Origin: Clostridia bacterium
GTDB lineage: Bacteria; Bacillota; Clostridia; Lachnospirales; Anaerotignaceae
Reading direction: 5' to 3'
Length of the DNA stretch: 64,000 nt
Assembly (NCBI GenBank): GCA_910575055.1
Contig: CAJTDC010000001.1
Location: 609,608-673,607, forward strand
The notes below the pieces were generated by a model, which worked only from the letters and a program-made list of their open reading frames with translations, searched no databases and had not been told where the DNA came from. Positions within the stretch are counted from its first letter, which is position 1, and every line of letters starts with the position of its first letter. Below, one piece after another: positions 27,363-36,170 of the stretch. The translations under genes were made by a program, and so were the position numbers.

Positions 27363-28592
27363 TTAACTTCCTAATGAATTTTTATTTGATTTTTCATTCA
27401 AAGAACTATCTTCTTTTGTAATTGCAACTGCATTTTTAATTGCTTTTTGTACTGCTGTTTTAATTTCTTGTTCTGCTGAAATTACCATTTGTTCATCATC
27501 AATCTGTTTATTTATCGTCTGGTTAAACTGTTTTTGTTGTTGTTCTGTTTTCTGAGCAATTCTTTCAATAATATCTTCTACGGAATTAGAAATAGCATCA
27601 ATATTTTTTTCTTGTTTATTTTCTACGTTATCAGAAGATATTTTTTCTATTTCTGATATAATTTTAAATTGCTCTGTTTCAAACGGTTCTGGTCTATGAT
27701 ATTTTTTTACTTTATTTTCTGCTGTATTTTTTTCTGTCAATAATAATACCTGTTCTTCTAATCTGCGTACTTTTTCTTCTGTTTCACTTTGCTGCGTTTC
27801 CTTTTCCATTTGTATGGTTTCTTTTACTAATTCTTTTACAGTTTCTTTAATATTTTCTATTTCTGCCTTTTTCTTTATAATTACAGTATTTTCAGAAATT
27901 TGCTGTGCAATTTCTTCTTCTGCCATAATAGAAGCCTCTTCATTTGTTGTTACATCGCCTATCATTTCTATTTTTTCCTTTTGCTGTTCTGGCTCTGTTT
28001 TTTGTTTTGTTTCAAAAAGTGGCTTATCTTTCCACTTAAATATTTTTTTCGGTTTTACTTTTACTACTTTTTCTGCTTTCCTTTTATAAGCATTTTTCTG
28101 TGCCATTTCTACTGCCTGCAGTTCTTCTGTAGAAAGCACATAAGTACTAACACCCATTTCAATAGGTTTTGCATAAGTAAAAGAACCTGTTCTACTATGA
28201 ATACCATTTAACACAACACCATTATCTTTAGCATCTAATAAAGCCAATGCAAAACAAAGATTTCCTCCCATTTCATCAAAAGGATTATATCTAACAATGC
28301 CCACTTTTTGTATGTTTTCAGACATAATTGCGTCTATATCTGTAACCATATCTAACAACTTTCCATATTTCTGTTCTATTTCTTTTACACTTTCAAAATA
28401 AGCATTTATTTTCATTTCTAAATTCAAATCAGGTCTGCGGCTTGTACCCATAAAAATATCATATCGTTTTCTTTCTCGCCCAATTTTTAAAAACAATACA
28501 ATACACATTGAAAAAAGTATTATTACTGCTATAATTAAACCTGCTAATATAAAAGGTAAATAAAATTGTATTATTTCATTGATTATTTCCAC
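27363..28592 (-). CDS. DUF4446 protein with a long coiled-coil C-terminal extension
   Basis: The N-terminus has one membrane helix (about 13-35) and then a DUF4446 domain (about 40-170) recognisable by KVGIVRYNPFDEMGGNLCFA and HSRTGSFTYAKPIE. DUF4446 genes commonly sit next to spo0J/parB in Clostridia, and this one follows parB by 15 bases. Usual members are about 160-170 residues. This one has 409: residues about 175-409 are highly charged, rich in E, K and Q, with predicted coiled-coil character. The start is GTG at 28592 with GAGG upstream. The function is unknown; the position suggests a membrane-linked role in segregation or cell-cycle control. Confidence 0.85.
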   Translation of the reverse strand: MEIINEIIQFYLPFILAGLIIAVIILFSMCIVLFLKIGRERKRYDIFMGTSRRPDLNLEMKINAYFESVKEIEQKYGKLLDMVTDIDAIMSENIQKVGIVRYNPFDEMGGNLCFALALLDAKDNGVVLNGIHSRTGSFTYAKPIEMGVSTYVLSTEELQAVEMAQKNAYKRKAEKVVKVKPKKIFKWKDKPLFETKQKTEPEQQKEKIEMIGDVTTNEEASIMAEEEIAQQISENTVIIKKKAEIENIKETVKELVKETIQMEKETQQSETEEKVRRLEEQVLLLTEKNTAENKVKKYHRPEPFETEQFKIISEIEKISSDNVENKQEKNIDAISNSVEDIIERIAQKTEQQQKQFNQTINKQIDDEQMVISAEQEIKTAVQKAIKNAVAITKEDSSLNEKSNKNSLGS

Positions 28593-28607
28593 CCATCACA
28601 CACCTCG

Positions 28608-29504
28608 TTATCTTTGTATTGCTTTAAATAAAGCGAGTATTCTGTCTAAATCATCATTAGAATAGTATTCAATTTCAATTTTTCCTTTATTTTTTTTATT
28701 GCTCAATTTTACTTTTGTTGCAAAAAGCGTTTTTAAATCATTTTCAATAGAATGATAAGCACTTGTATCGAAAGAAACAGCTTTTTGTTCTGTTTTTTGT
28801 GTTGTATTTTCATTTTGCTGCAAAGACTTTACTATTTTTTCTGTCGTTCTAACACTCAAATCTTCCTCAATTATTTTTTCTGCTAATTCATATTGTACAG
28901 CATTATCTGAAACAGACAACAATGTTTTAGCGTGTCCAGCAGATAATTTATTTTCTCTTACGAGTTCTATTACTCTGCTATCTAAATTTAATAAACGCAT
29001 AGAATTTGAAATAGTGGAACGACTTTTTACTACTTTATTTGAAATTTCTTCTTGTGTCAATGAAAACTCTGTTTGCAGTCTGTAAAAACTTTCTGCTTCT
29101 TCAATAGGGTTTAAATCTTTTCTTTGTAAATTTTCTATCAAAGCTACTTCAAATGCTGCAACTTCATCTAAATTTTTGACAATAGCAGGTATTGTTTTTA
29201 ATCCTGCAATTTTTGCTGCACGAAATCGCCTTTCTCCTGCAATCAATTCATAATAGTCTTGTACCCTTTTGACAATAACAGGCTGTATCATACCATAGCT
29301 TTTTAAAGACTCTGCTAATTCCAAAAGGCTTTCTTCATCAAAATATCTGCGAGGTTGGTTTTTATTTGGTTCAATTTTATTTATATCGATTTCTAACAAA
29401 TTCTCTTGTGAAAAACTTCCTTTTCCATAATTCATTGCTTTGGTATTAATAAGAGCTTCTAGTCCTTTTCCTTTAGAGCCAAGTCCCTTTTTTACAGATG
29501 CCAT
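28608..29504 (-). CDS. parB: Chromosome-partitioning protein ParB (Spo0J)
   Basis: A CTP-dependent DNA clamp that loads at parS and spreads. The 298 residues open with KKGLGSKGKGLEALI, the ParA-interacting tail. The catalytic N-terminal domain has NKNQPRRYFDEESL and the GERRFRAAKIAG box, then ENLQRKDLNPIEEA. The helix-turn-helix is near LTQEEISNKVVKSRSTISN. The C-terminal dimerisation domain is present. It lies 7 bases after parA, and four parS-type sites are within 4 kb. Confidence 0.96.
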   Translation of the reverse strand: MASVKKGLGSKGKGLEALINTKAMNYGKGSFSQENLLEIDINKIEPNKNQPRRYFDEESLLELAESLKSYGMIQPVIVKRVQDYYELIAGERRFRAAKIAGLKTIPAIVKNLDEVAAFEVALIENLQRKDLNPIEEAESFYRLQTEFSLTQEEISNKVVKSRSTISNSMRLLNLDSRVIELVRENKLSAGHAKTLLSVSDNAVQYELAEKIIEEDLSVRTTEKIVKSLQQNENTTQKTEQKAVSFDTSAYHSIENDLKTLFATKVKLSNKKNKGKIEIEYYSNDDLDRILALFKAIQR

Positions 29505-29511
29505 ACTACTT

Positions 29512-30291
29512 TCACTCCCTTTCCAAAACTTGCTGTGCTAGTAGTTCGTAACTTTCTGAACCTTTTGATTTTGGGTCATATAAATGAATAGGCAAGCCGT
29601 GACTTGGTGCTTCTCCTAAACGTACATTTCTTGGTATAATGGCATAATAATCTACTTTTATATTTAATTCTTTTACAATATTTTTTACTGCTTCTACTAC
29701 CTCAGGGGATAAATTTGTTCTGGCATCATACATTGTAAATACAATGCCTTCTAATTCTAAATCTTCATTTAGACCCTTTTGCACTAAATCAATGGTATAT
29801 ATCAACTGTTGTAATCCTTCTAGTGCAAAATATTCGCATTGTATAGGCACAAGCACAGTATCAGAAGCTGTTAAGGCATTTACAGTAATAATATTTAAAG
29901 AAGGAGGACAATCAATAATAATAAAGTCATATTGTTCTTTTATATTGTCTATTTCTTTTTTTAGTATGTATTCTCTGCCATCTTTTCCTATCAACTCAAT
30001 TTCTGCACCTGTCAAATTGATATTTGCAGGCACTACTTCCAATCCTTTTACACAAGTTTGCAGTTTTACATCAGAAAGAGAACATTCCTCTAACATTACA
30101 TCATAAATAGTATTTTCAATACTATTTTTGTCTAATCCAATGCCACTTGTTGTATTTCCTTGCTGGTCAGCATCAATAGCAAGCACTTTTTTTCCTTTAT
30201 TTGCAAGCCACGCAGACAAATTAATTGCTGTTGTTGTTTTTCCTACACCACCCTTTTGATTAGTAATGGATATTACTCTTACTTTACTCAT
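29512..30291 (-). CDS. parA: Chromosome-partitioning ATPase ParA (Soj)
   Basis: A deviant Walker-A ATPase working with ParB. The 259 residues have TNQKGGVGKTTTAINL, the DADQQGNTTSGIG stretch and the Walker B-like FIIIDCPPSL. The C-terminal IPRNVRLGEAPSHG is typical of Soj. An AGGAGTG site precedes the ATG. It is the first gene of parA-parB-DUF4446, behind a good promoter and a structured leader of about 150 bases. Confidence 0.96.
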   Translation of the reverse strand: MSKVRVISITNQKGGVGKTTTAINLSAWLANKGKKVLAIDADQQGNTTSGIGLDKNSIENTIYDVMLEECSLSDVKLQTCVKGLEVVPANINLTGAEIELIGKDGREYILKKEIDNIKEQYDFIIIDCPPSLNIITVNALTASDTVLVPIQCEYFALEGLQQLIYTIDLVQKGLNEDLELEGIVFTMYDARTNLSPEVVEAVKNIVKELNIKVDYYAIIPRNVRLGEAPSHGLPIHLYDPKSKGSESYELLAQQVLERE

Positions 30292-30449
30292 ATGTATTTG
30301 TCACTCCTAACTCAGTAATTTCAATAAAAAAGCTACAGTACATCAAAAAATAGGTTTGATGTTTCTGTTTTAGTCATCGCTTTTGGCTGTCTGACTTTTT
30401 GTTATGAACAAAAGGAGTTTAACAGTCTAAAAAATATATATTTGTTTTT
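30292..30449 (-). promoter_or_regulatory. Structured 5' leader of the parAB operon
   Basis: Between the promoter and parA the leftward transcript can form at least three hairpins: TTTTGTT/AACAAAA, AGTCA/TGACT, and ACATCAAA/TTTGATGT just before a U-rich run and the ribosome-binding site. It matches no riboswitch class that I recognise. Confidence 0.5.
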
Positions 30450-30478
30450 ATTATACTAATAAAAGAAAATAATTGCAA
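30450..30478 (-). promoter_or_regulatory. parAB promoter
   Basis: Reading leftward: TTGCAA (complement of 30473-30478), 17 bases, perfect TATAAT (complement of 30450-30455). parS site 2 lies immediately upstream, so ParB could affect this promoter. Confidence 0.75.
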
Positions 30479-30481
30479 TAA

Positions 30482-30497
30482 TGTTCCACGTGGAACA
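30482..30497. other. parS site 2
   Basis: TGTTCCACGTGGAACA, identical to site 1. It is 4 bases upstream of the parAB -35 hexamer. Confidence 0.88.
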
Positions 30498-30501
30498 TTA
30501 T

Positions 30502-30531
30502 AAAAAAGGTACCCTTTTTTAGGTGTACCTT
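30502..30531 (-). terminator. Terminator after dagK
   Basis: Reading leftward, AAGGTACACC...GGTACCTT forms a stem followed by a U-run. It lies between the dagK stop and parS site 2. Confidence 0.8.
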
Positions 30532-30547
30532 CTCTCATAAAACTATT

Positions 30548-31447
30548 TTAAAATTTTCCAAATATAGAAAGTCTTCTTGGTAATACAGAAATATCTAAAG
30601 GCATATCAGGGCCTTTTTCACCATCTATTGTTGTTGTTTGAAATTCAGAATGTTCTGTATCTAAACATTCAATTTTAAACCTTTTTTCTTTTAAATAAAC
30701 AACACCACTATCTTTTACAAATTCGCCATTAAATATTTTTAAAAATAATATAGGTAATTCAATTACTGGTTTTGCCTTAATTCCTACAAAATCAAACATA
30801 CCATCTGTAATAGAAGCAGAAGGTGCAATGTGATTAAATCCTCCTGTTCCTGCACTATTCAATACTAAAAATAAATATAAATCCTCTTGAAGCACTTTAT
30901 TTTCTGTAGTAATACGAAATGGTATTTTTCTAAAATTAGCAAGCTGTTCTATTCCTTTAATATAATAAGAAAAACTTCCTAAAGCAGATTTTAAATCTTT
31001 ATCCACATTTTGAGAAACATTTGTAAAAAGTCCGCCAGCACAAACATTTATAAAACACTGTCCATTTGCAACACCAATATCAATTTTTTTAGGTTTTTCT
31101 GTTACAATGATATGGCAGGCTTCTTCTACCTCTCCTGTTTTCAAACCTAAAAATGTAGCAAAATCATTTGCTGTACCAGAAGGAATGACACCTAATGGAA
31201 TATCAAGTTTTTTTTCTATCATTGCATTTACAACAATGTTAATTGTGCCATCTCCTCCTGATACAACAATTAAATCATAATCAATATCCATATTTAATAT
31301 ATGCTGTTTAATATCTCCATTTTGTATACTTCGAAAAATATGCACTTCATATCCTGCTTGCTGAAATATAGAAAAACAAATATCTAAATCAAATTTAAAT
31401 GTTTTACTTCCTGAATGGGGATTATATATCAGTTTGCATTTTTTCAT
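30548..31447 (-). CDS. dagK: Diacylglycerol/lipid kinase (DagK/YegS family)
   Basis: A cytoplasmic or membrane-associated lipid kinase that recycles diacylglycerol or a related lipid. The 299 residues contain IYNPHSGSK, the nucleotide signature VVSGGDGTINIVVNA and IPSGTANDFATFLGL, all diagnostic. The C-terminal beta-domain has the TTTIDGEKGPDMPL segment with the conserved D-G-E. The frame opens earlier at a TTG, but the ATG at 31447 has AAAAGGAG about 11 bases upstream. The exact lipid substrate cannot be told from sequence. Confidence 0.9.
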   Translation of the reverse strand: MKKCKLIYNPHSGSKTFKFDLDICFSIFQQAGYEVHIFRSIQNGDIKQHILNMDIDYDLIVVSGGDGTINIVVNAMIEKKLDIPLGVIPSGTANDFATFLGLKTGEVEEACHIIVTEKPKKIDIGVANGQCFINVCAGGLFTNVSQNVDKDLKSALGSFSYYIKGIEQLANFRKIPFRITTENKVLQEDLYLFLVLNSAGTGGFNHIAPSASITDGMFDFVGIKAKPVIELPILFLKIFNGEFVKDSGVVYLKEKRFKIECLDTEHSEFQTTTIDGEKGPDMPLDISVLPRRLSIFGKF

Positions 31448-31476
31448 AGAATATTCTTCTCCTTTTTTTTGCAATT

Positions 31477-31492
31477 TGTTCCACGTAGAACA
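31477..31492. other. parS-like site 3 (degenerate)
   Basis: TGTTCCACGTAGAACA differs from sites 1 and 2 by one base in the right arm, breaking the palindrome. It lies between argS and dagK. Weaker ParB binding is expected. Confidence 0.65.
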
Positions 31493-31507
31493 TAAAATAA
31501 CTCTATA

Positions 31508-33202
31508 TTACATTTGTTCAGGAGCTTTTATTCCTAACAGAGCTAGTCCTTTTTTTAGCACTGTTTTTACTGCAATAACTAATGCAATACGTGCCTGTTT
31601 TGTTTGTTCTTCACTTGTCAATATAACATTATCATGATAAAATTTATTAAATGCCTGTGATAAACTAACAAGCTGTCTTGTTACGATAAATGGTTCTAAT
31701 TTATCTGCTGCTTCTTGTATTTTTTTAGGGAACTGCTCTAAAAGTTTACATACTTCCATAGAAGCATCATCTGTTAATTTACTATAATCAATATTTTGTG
31801 CTAAGCTACACTCTCCCTTACGCAATATACTGCAAGCACGAGCGTGTGTATATTGTACATAAGGACCTGTTTCACCATCAAAATTTAACATTCTCTCCCA
31901 AGAGAAAACAACATCTTTTATTCTGCTATTATATAAATCATTAAATATTACCGCACCAATACCTACTTGTTGTGCAATTTCTTTTTTGTTTGGCAAATCT
32001 GGATTTTTTTGCTCTATAATTTTTTGTGTTTCTAATATTGCCTGATTTAAAAGTTCTTCCATAAGCACTACATTACCATGTCTTGTAGAGAGCTTTCCAC
32101 TATCTAAACTAACTAAGCCAAAAGGTACATGAATTAAATCCTTCCACCAATCATAGCCCATTTTTTTGATAACAGCAAACCATTGTGAAAAATGCAAATT
32201 TTGGTCAAGTGCAGTTAAATAAATACATTTATCAAAATGATACGTATTTTTTCTATAAAGTGCTGCTGTAATATCACGAGTTGCATACAATGTGCCACCA
32301 TCTTTTCTAATAATCAAACAAGGAGGCATTTTTTCTTCTTCTAAATCTACTATCATAGCACCTTCGCTCTGTTTTAAAAGATTTTTTTGTTCTAGTTCTT
32401 CTACAACTGCTGCCATTTTATCATTATAAAAACTTTCTCCTGTATAGGCATCAAAATGCACCCCTAACATATCATAAACTCTATTAAATTCTTTTATACT
32501 AATATTGTAAAACCATTTCCACAAAGAAAGTGCTTCTTGTTCTCCATTCTGCATTTTGACAAACCAACTTCTTGCTTCATCTTCTAATGTAGCATCTTTT
32601 TCTGCTTCTTCATGAAATTTTACATAAATTCTCATAAGCTCTTGTATACCATATTGTTCTACTGCTTCTTTAGAACCCCATTTTTGATAGGCAACAATTA
32701 GCTTACCAAATTGTGTTCCCCAATCTCCTAAATGGTTAATACCTTCACAATGATACCCCAATGTTTCAAATATTTGATACAAAGCATTTCCTATTACAGT
32801 AGAACGTAAATGACCTACATGAAATGGTTTTGCGATATTGGGAGAAGAATAGTCAATTACAATCGTTTTTCCCTCTCCTACAGTACTATTACCATATTTT
32901 TCATTTTGGCAAAGCACTTGTTCTAATACTTCTTTTACATATACACTTTTTGACACAAAAAAATTGATATAAGCATTTTGTACTTTAATTTCTTCTATAA
33001 AATCTGGTTTTACTATTTTTTCACTTAACTCTTGTGCAATAAGTGCAGGTGCTTTTTTAAACTGTTTTGCCAATTTAAAACAAGGGTATGCAAAATCACC
33101 CATATGTTTATTTGGTGGCATTTCTATAGCATTTACAATTTCTTGCTGCTGTACACCAGTTACTTGCTGTAATAAATAAGCAATTTCTAATTTAAAATTC
33201 AT
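31508..33202 (-). CDS. argS: Arginyl-tRNA synthetase
   Basis: A class I synthetase charging tRNA-Arg, 564 residues. The N-terminal Add1 domain (about 1-90) is followed by the HIGH motif as SPNIAKPFHVGHLRST. The degenerate KMSKS region reads KLSTRHGNVV, normal for ArgRS. The C-terminal anticodon-binding DALR domain ends the protein. The ATG at 33202 has GGAGGG upstream and gives the usual MNFKLEIAYLL start; an upstream TTG overlaps the ribosome-binding site. Confidence 0.96.
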   Translation of the reverse strand: MNFKLEIAYLLQQVTGVQQQEIVNAIEMPPNKHMGDFAYPCFKLAKQFKKAPALIAQELSEKIVKPDFIEEIKVQNAYINFFVSKSVYVKEVLEQVLCQNEKYGNSTVGEGKTIVIDYSSPNIAKPFHVGHLRSTVIGNALYQIFETLGYHCEGINHLGDWGTQFGKLIVAYQKWGSKEAVEQYGIQELMRIYVKFHEEAEKDATLEDEARSWFVKMQNGEQEALSLWKWFYNISIKEFNRVYDMLGVHFDAYTGESFYNDKMAAVVEELEQKNLLKQSEGAMIVDLEEEKMPPCLIIRKDGGTLYATRDITAALYRKNTYHFDKCIYLTALDQNLHFSQWFAVIKKMGYDWWKDLIHVPFGLVSLDSGKLSTRHGNVVLMEELLNQAILETQKIIEQKNPDLPNKKEIAQQVGIGAVIFNDLYNSRIKDVVFSWERMLNFDGETGPYVQYTHARACSILRKGECSLAQNIDYSKLTDDASMEVCKLLEQFPKKIQEAADKLEPFIVTRQLVSLSQAFNKFYHDNVILTSEEQTKQARIALVIAVKTVLKKGLALLGIKAPEQM

Positions 33203-33408
33203 TTGTTTTCCCTCCAAATGTTAAACTCTTAAAAAGTATTTTATACAATATTATAATATATTTTTATGGTAATCATTATATAGTTTGCAATATTTACTTT
33301 AAACAATTTATCACAGCAGGGAAAAAAATGCAATATACAAACTGTTAATAAATAACAATAATACTATCAAAATTAGTATATTTACTTTATTTTTATATAA
33401 AATCATAA

Positions 33409-33424
33409 TGTTCCACGTGAAACA
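33409..33424. other. parS site 4
   Basis: TGTTCCACGTGAAACA, exactly the common Firmicutes parS. It lies between the small membrane-protein gene and argS. Confidence 0.93.
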
Positions 33425-33428
33425 TTAT

Positions 33429-33629
33429 TTAAAAAGGAAACAAAAAAAGTAATTTTCGAAAATGCTCATATGCAAAATTTAATACCAGCATTAAAGAGGT
33501 AACATATCTAGCAAAAAAAATAACTTTAGAATAATAGTTATCTCTTTTACCAGAAAGCAAAACATCTAATATAGATTGTATACAAATAATCATAAATATT
33601 TCAGCTGATAATCTCAAAAAATCCTGCAT
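33429..33629 (-). CDS. Unrecognised 66-residue membrane protein
   Basis: I do not recognise it. MQDFLRLSAEIFMIICIQSILDVLL forms one hydrophobic helix; a basic loop (SGKRDNYYSKV) follows, then a second helix (FFARYVTSLMLVLNF) and a short aromatic tail. GGGAGTG precedes the ATG at good distance, so translation is likely. It ends 5 bases from parS site 4 and would be transcribed toward argS. Confidence 0.6.
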   Translation of the reverse strand: MQDFLRLSAEIFMIICIQSILDVLLSGKRDNYYSKVIFFARYVTSLMLVLNFAYEHFRKLLFLFPF

Positions 33630-33769
33630 ATTTTTTCACTCCCTTTTTAAAATTTATGAATATTTTTCTTTTCAAAGAACCGTTTTTGTATCATAATATA
33701 CTTATAACAATATTATGATACAAATGACTAATAACAAAAACAGCATTACAAAAAAAGGAGTGAAAAACA

Positions 33770-34723
33770 ATGAAACAAAATAAAAAAAGAGCTTCATTAT
33801 TCTGTGCTGTAATAGCAGTATTTGCTTGTACATTGAGTGCAGCACAGCACATACTATTTTACATTGCAAACAAAAAACAAAATACACAACAAATGCCTCA
33901 AAAAGTATATCAAAGCAAAGAGGGTACTATAGCTTATAGTGTATATGGTACAGGACGCCCTCTTTTGTTACTACACAATACAGAAGTTGGTGCAAGTGGT
34001 ACAGAATGGCAAAACAATATAGAAAGTCTTAGCCGTATGTATCAAGTATTTGTACCAGATTTACCCGGTTTTGGAAATTCTCAAAAATCGAAAATTACCT
34101 ATACTGCTTATCAGTATGCCCTGTTTATAAACCATTTTATAGAAAATGTAATACAACGCTCTGCTTTTGTTGTAGCATCTTCTGCTTCTGCTGATTTTGC
34201 AGTAATGGCATATGCTTTAAATCATAACAATATTAGAAAGTTGGTATTAATTTCTCCTACAGCATTTCAAAATGCTATACCAACTGATAAAGAAAATAAA
34301 AAAAGAATATTATATCAATTACCTTTGTTAGGCACACAAATTTTTATATTGTCTGCTTCTAAAAAAGCAATCAAAAAAAATTTGACAGAAAATTTATTTT
34401 TCAGTAAAGAAATGGTGACAAAACAATTAATAGAAAACTATTATACTATGGCACATAGGGGAAATGAAACAGCTCGTTTTTCGTTTGCTTCTGTAGAGTC
34501 ACAATTTTTATATACAGATATACAAAAAACATTAAAAGAAATGAAGATACCTCTTTGTGTTGTATGGGGAAAACAAAACAGATGTAATACTTATGAACAA
34601 ATGAACAATATACAAAATATCAGACCTCACGATACCTATTTTTTATTCGAAAATACAAGAATGTTACCCCATTATGAAAACAGCGAAGTATTTAATGAAA
34701 GTATACACAGTTTTTTACAATAA
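33770..34723 (+). CDS. Membrane-anchored alpha/beta hydrolase
   Basis: A 317-residue alpha/beta-hydrolase fold protein with an N-terminal membrane anchor or uncleaved signal (about 8-32). The fold is shown by PLLLLHNTEVGASGTEW (oxyanion region), FVPDLPGFGNSQK, and the C-terminal His in MLPHYENSEVFNESI. The nucleophile elbow reads VVASSASADF instead of G-x-S-x-G. The Ser can still be aligned but the small glycines are replaced. Substrate unknown. It is transcribed with the thioesterase gene 21 bases downstream, against the surrounding minus-strand genes. Confidence 0.82.
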   Translation: MKQNKKRASLFCAVIAVFACTLSAAQHILFYIANKKQNTQQMPQKVYQSKEGTIAYSVYGTGRPLLLLHNTEVGASGTEWQNNIESLSRMYQVFVPDLPGFGNSQKSKITYTAYQYALFINHFIENVIQRSAFVVASSASADFAVMAYALNHNNIRKLVLISPTAFQNAIPTDKENKKRILYQLPLLGTQIFILSASKKAIKKNLTENLFFSKEMVTKQLIENYYTMAHRGNETARFSFASVESQFLYTDIQKTLKEMKIPLCVVWGKQNRCNTYEQMNNIQNIRPHDTYFLFENTRMLPHYENSEVFNESIHSFLQ

Positions 34724-34744
34724 TGAAAAGAAAGGAAAAATATT

Positions 34745-35230
34745 ATGGAAGCACTATGGAAAACAGAAACACAAAAAGATATGGAGTATTGGTTTCAAAA
34801 AGTTTTAGAACCTGAAGCCTATGTACTCAAAAAAGGAATTATAGCTAGTATGAACCCTCAATTTGTACAATGCAGCTATGAACAAAAAACGCTTACTATA
34901 GAATTTATGGTACAACAATGGCAATTAAATCCAGAGGGTATATTGCACGGAGGTGTTCTTGTAACAGCATTTGATACTGTATTCGGATTACTTTGCCATT
35001 ATTACAGCAAACAAAATATGATTAACACTATAGAAATTAGTACCACATTTTTAAAACCTGTACCAGAAAATTGCAAATATTGTATTACAGTAACGGCAAA
35101 TCACATAGGACGAACTATCACTTCTATGACAGCAGAAGCACGTTCTTCTGAAACAAAATTACTTTTAGCAACTGCTTCTACCTCTTTTATGAGATTAGAA
35201 CAAAAATTTGTAGATATATTACCTAAATAA
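34745..35230 (+). CDS. PaaI-family hotdog thioesterase
   Basis: A 161-residue hotdog-fold acyl-CoA thioesterase. The family core is LNPEGILHGGVLVTAFDTVFGLL with the HGG motif and the catalytic Asp, followed by the strand TIEISTTFLKPVPE. The substrate is unknown; PaaI relatives act on aryl- or acyl-CoA. AAGAAAGG precedes the ATG. Together with the upstream hydrolase it forms a two-gene plus-strand unit. Confidence 0.85.
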   Translation: MEALWKTETQKDMEYWFQKVLEPEAYVLKKGIIASMNPQFVQCSYEQKTLTIEFMVQQWQLNPEGILHGGVLVTAFDTVFGLLCHYYSKQNMINTIEISTTFLKPVPENCKYCITVTANHIGRTITSMTAEARSSETKLLLATASTSFMRLEQKFVDILPK

Positions 35231-35258
35231 ATAAAAAAAATACATTTTATTAGACATC

Positions 35259-35295
35259 AGTAAGCCCTCTGTCTTTTTTAAACAGAGGGTATTTA
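35259..35295. terminator. Hairpin between the thioesterase and noc
   Basis: CCCTCTGT (35265-35272) pairs with ACAGAGGG (35282-35289); AGTAA/TTACT can extend the stem beyond small mismatches. The T6 lies in the loop and only a weak U-rich tail follows, so termination efficiency is doubtful. Confidence 0.5.
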
Positions 35296-35345
35296 CTAAA
35301 TATTTTTAAAAGATGTGCAAATCATTATTAATATATGCTTGTACA

Positions 35346-36170
35346 TTATTTTTTAACACGTATTGTAATTTCAAAACCATCTTCTTTAGGTGTATTTTCA
35401 TAAAAAACAGTCATACCTGACTTTTTTATAATATTAATAGATTGTCTAATAGAATTTGTAAAAAGTCTTATATCTGTAATATATCTTTTTTCTTTTTGAA
35501 TATGTCTTTGCTGTTTTGGTTGACACATCTGCTTCATTGTTTCTGCTATTAGTTCTTCTGTTTGTTTTATTGTTAATTCTTTTTGTACAATATGCTCTAG
35601 TAATTCTAATTGTATTGTTTCTTCTGGTATTTTGGATATTGCTCTACCATATTTTTCTGTAAGCTGATACTGCATTATTTTATTTTTAACTTTATCACTT
35701 AATTTCAATAAACGCATTTTATTAGAAATAGAACATTGTCCTTTACATACTTTGTTTGATAATTCTTCTAATGTCATATTATAATATTGCATAATATTTT
35801 GATAGCCCTCTGCTTGTTCTAAAAAATGTAAATCTTTTCTTTGTAAATTTTCAGTCATACTTATTAAAGCACTTTGACTGTCATTTATATTTAATATCAC
35901 AGCAGATATTGTATGATATCCTGCCAGTTCACACGCTCGCAAGCGTCTTTCCCCTGCTATTAATTCATAATAAACACTTCCCACTTTTCTTACTATAATA
36001 GGTTGCAACAAACCATATTGTTTGATAGAAGCTGATAATTCTTCCAAAGCATTAAAATTAAAGTACTTCCTTGTTTGATAAGGATTAGGTCTAATTTTAT
36101 TAATAGGGAGTGTTTGTATTTTTGTATCTTTTCTGAAAAATGTCATATCAGCAAATTTCAAAACTTCCAT
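35346..36170 (-). CDS. noc: Nucleoid occlusion protein Noc (ParB paralogue)
   Basis: A ParB-family CTPase that prevents division over the chromosome. The 274 residues have NPYQTRKYFNFNALEELS, GERRLRACELAGYHT and ENLQRKDLHFLEQAEGY, then a helix-turn-helix near LEELSNKVCKGQCSISN. Its position next to rsmG is the Noc position in Bacillus, and a separate parB lies 6 kb away, so Noc is preferred over a second ParB. The N-terminal FADMTFFRK could be the short amphipathic membrane-targeting helix. GGGGG precedes the ATG. Confidence 0.85.
   Translation of the reverse strand: MEVLKFADMTFFRKDTKIQTLPINKIRPNPYQTRKYFNFNALEELSASIKQYGLLQPIIVRKVGSVYYELIAGERRLRACELAGYHTISAVILNINDSQSALISMTENLQRKDLHFLEQAEGYQNIMQYYNMTLEELSNKVCKGQCSISNKMRLLKLSDKVKNKIMQYQLTEKYGRAISKIPEETIQLELLEHIVQKELTIKQTEELIAETMKQMCQPKQQRHIQKEKRYITDIRLFTNSIRQSINIIKKSGMTVFYENTPKEDGFEITIRVKK

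Noticed and set aside
32060..32120. ArgS with a broken KMSKS motif
   Set aside because: The form STRHG is the normal degenerate version in arginyl-tRNA synthetases, so it is not a defect.
35346..36170. Second copy of parB from a plasmid or mobile element
   Set aside because: Its position beside rsmG and its divergence from the true parB fit Noc, a standard Firmicutes paralogue; nothing mobile surrounds it.
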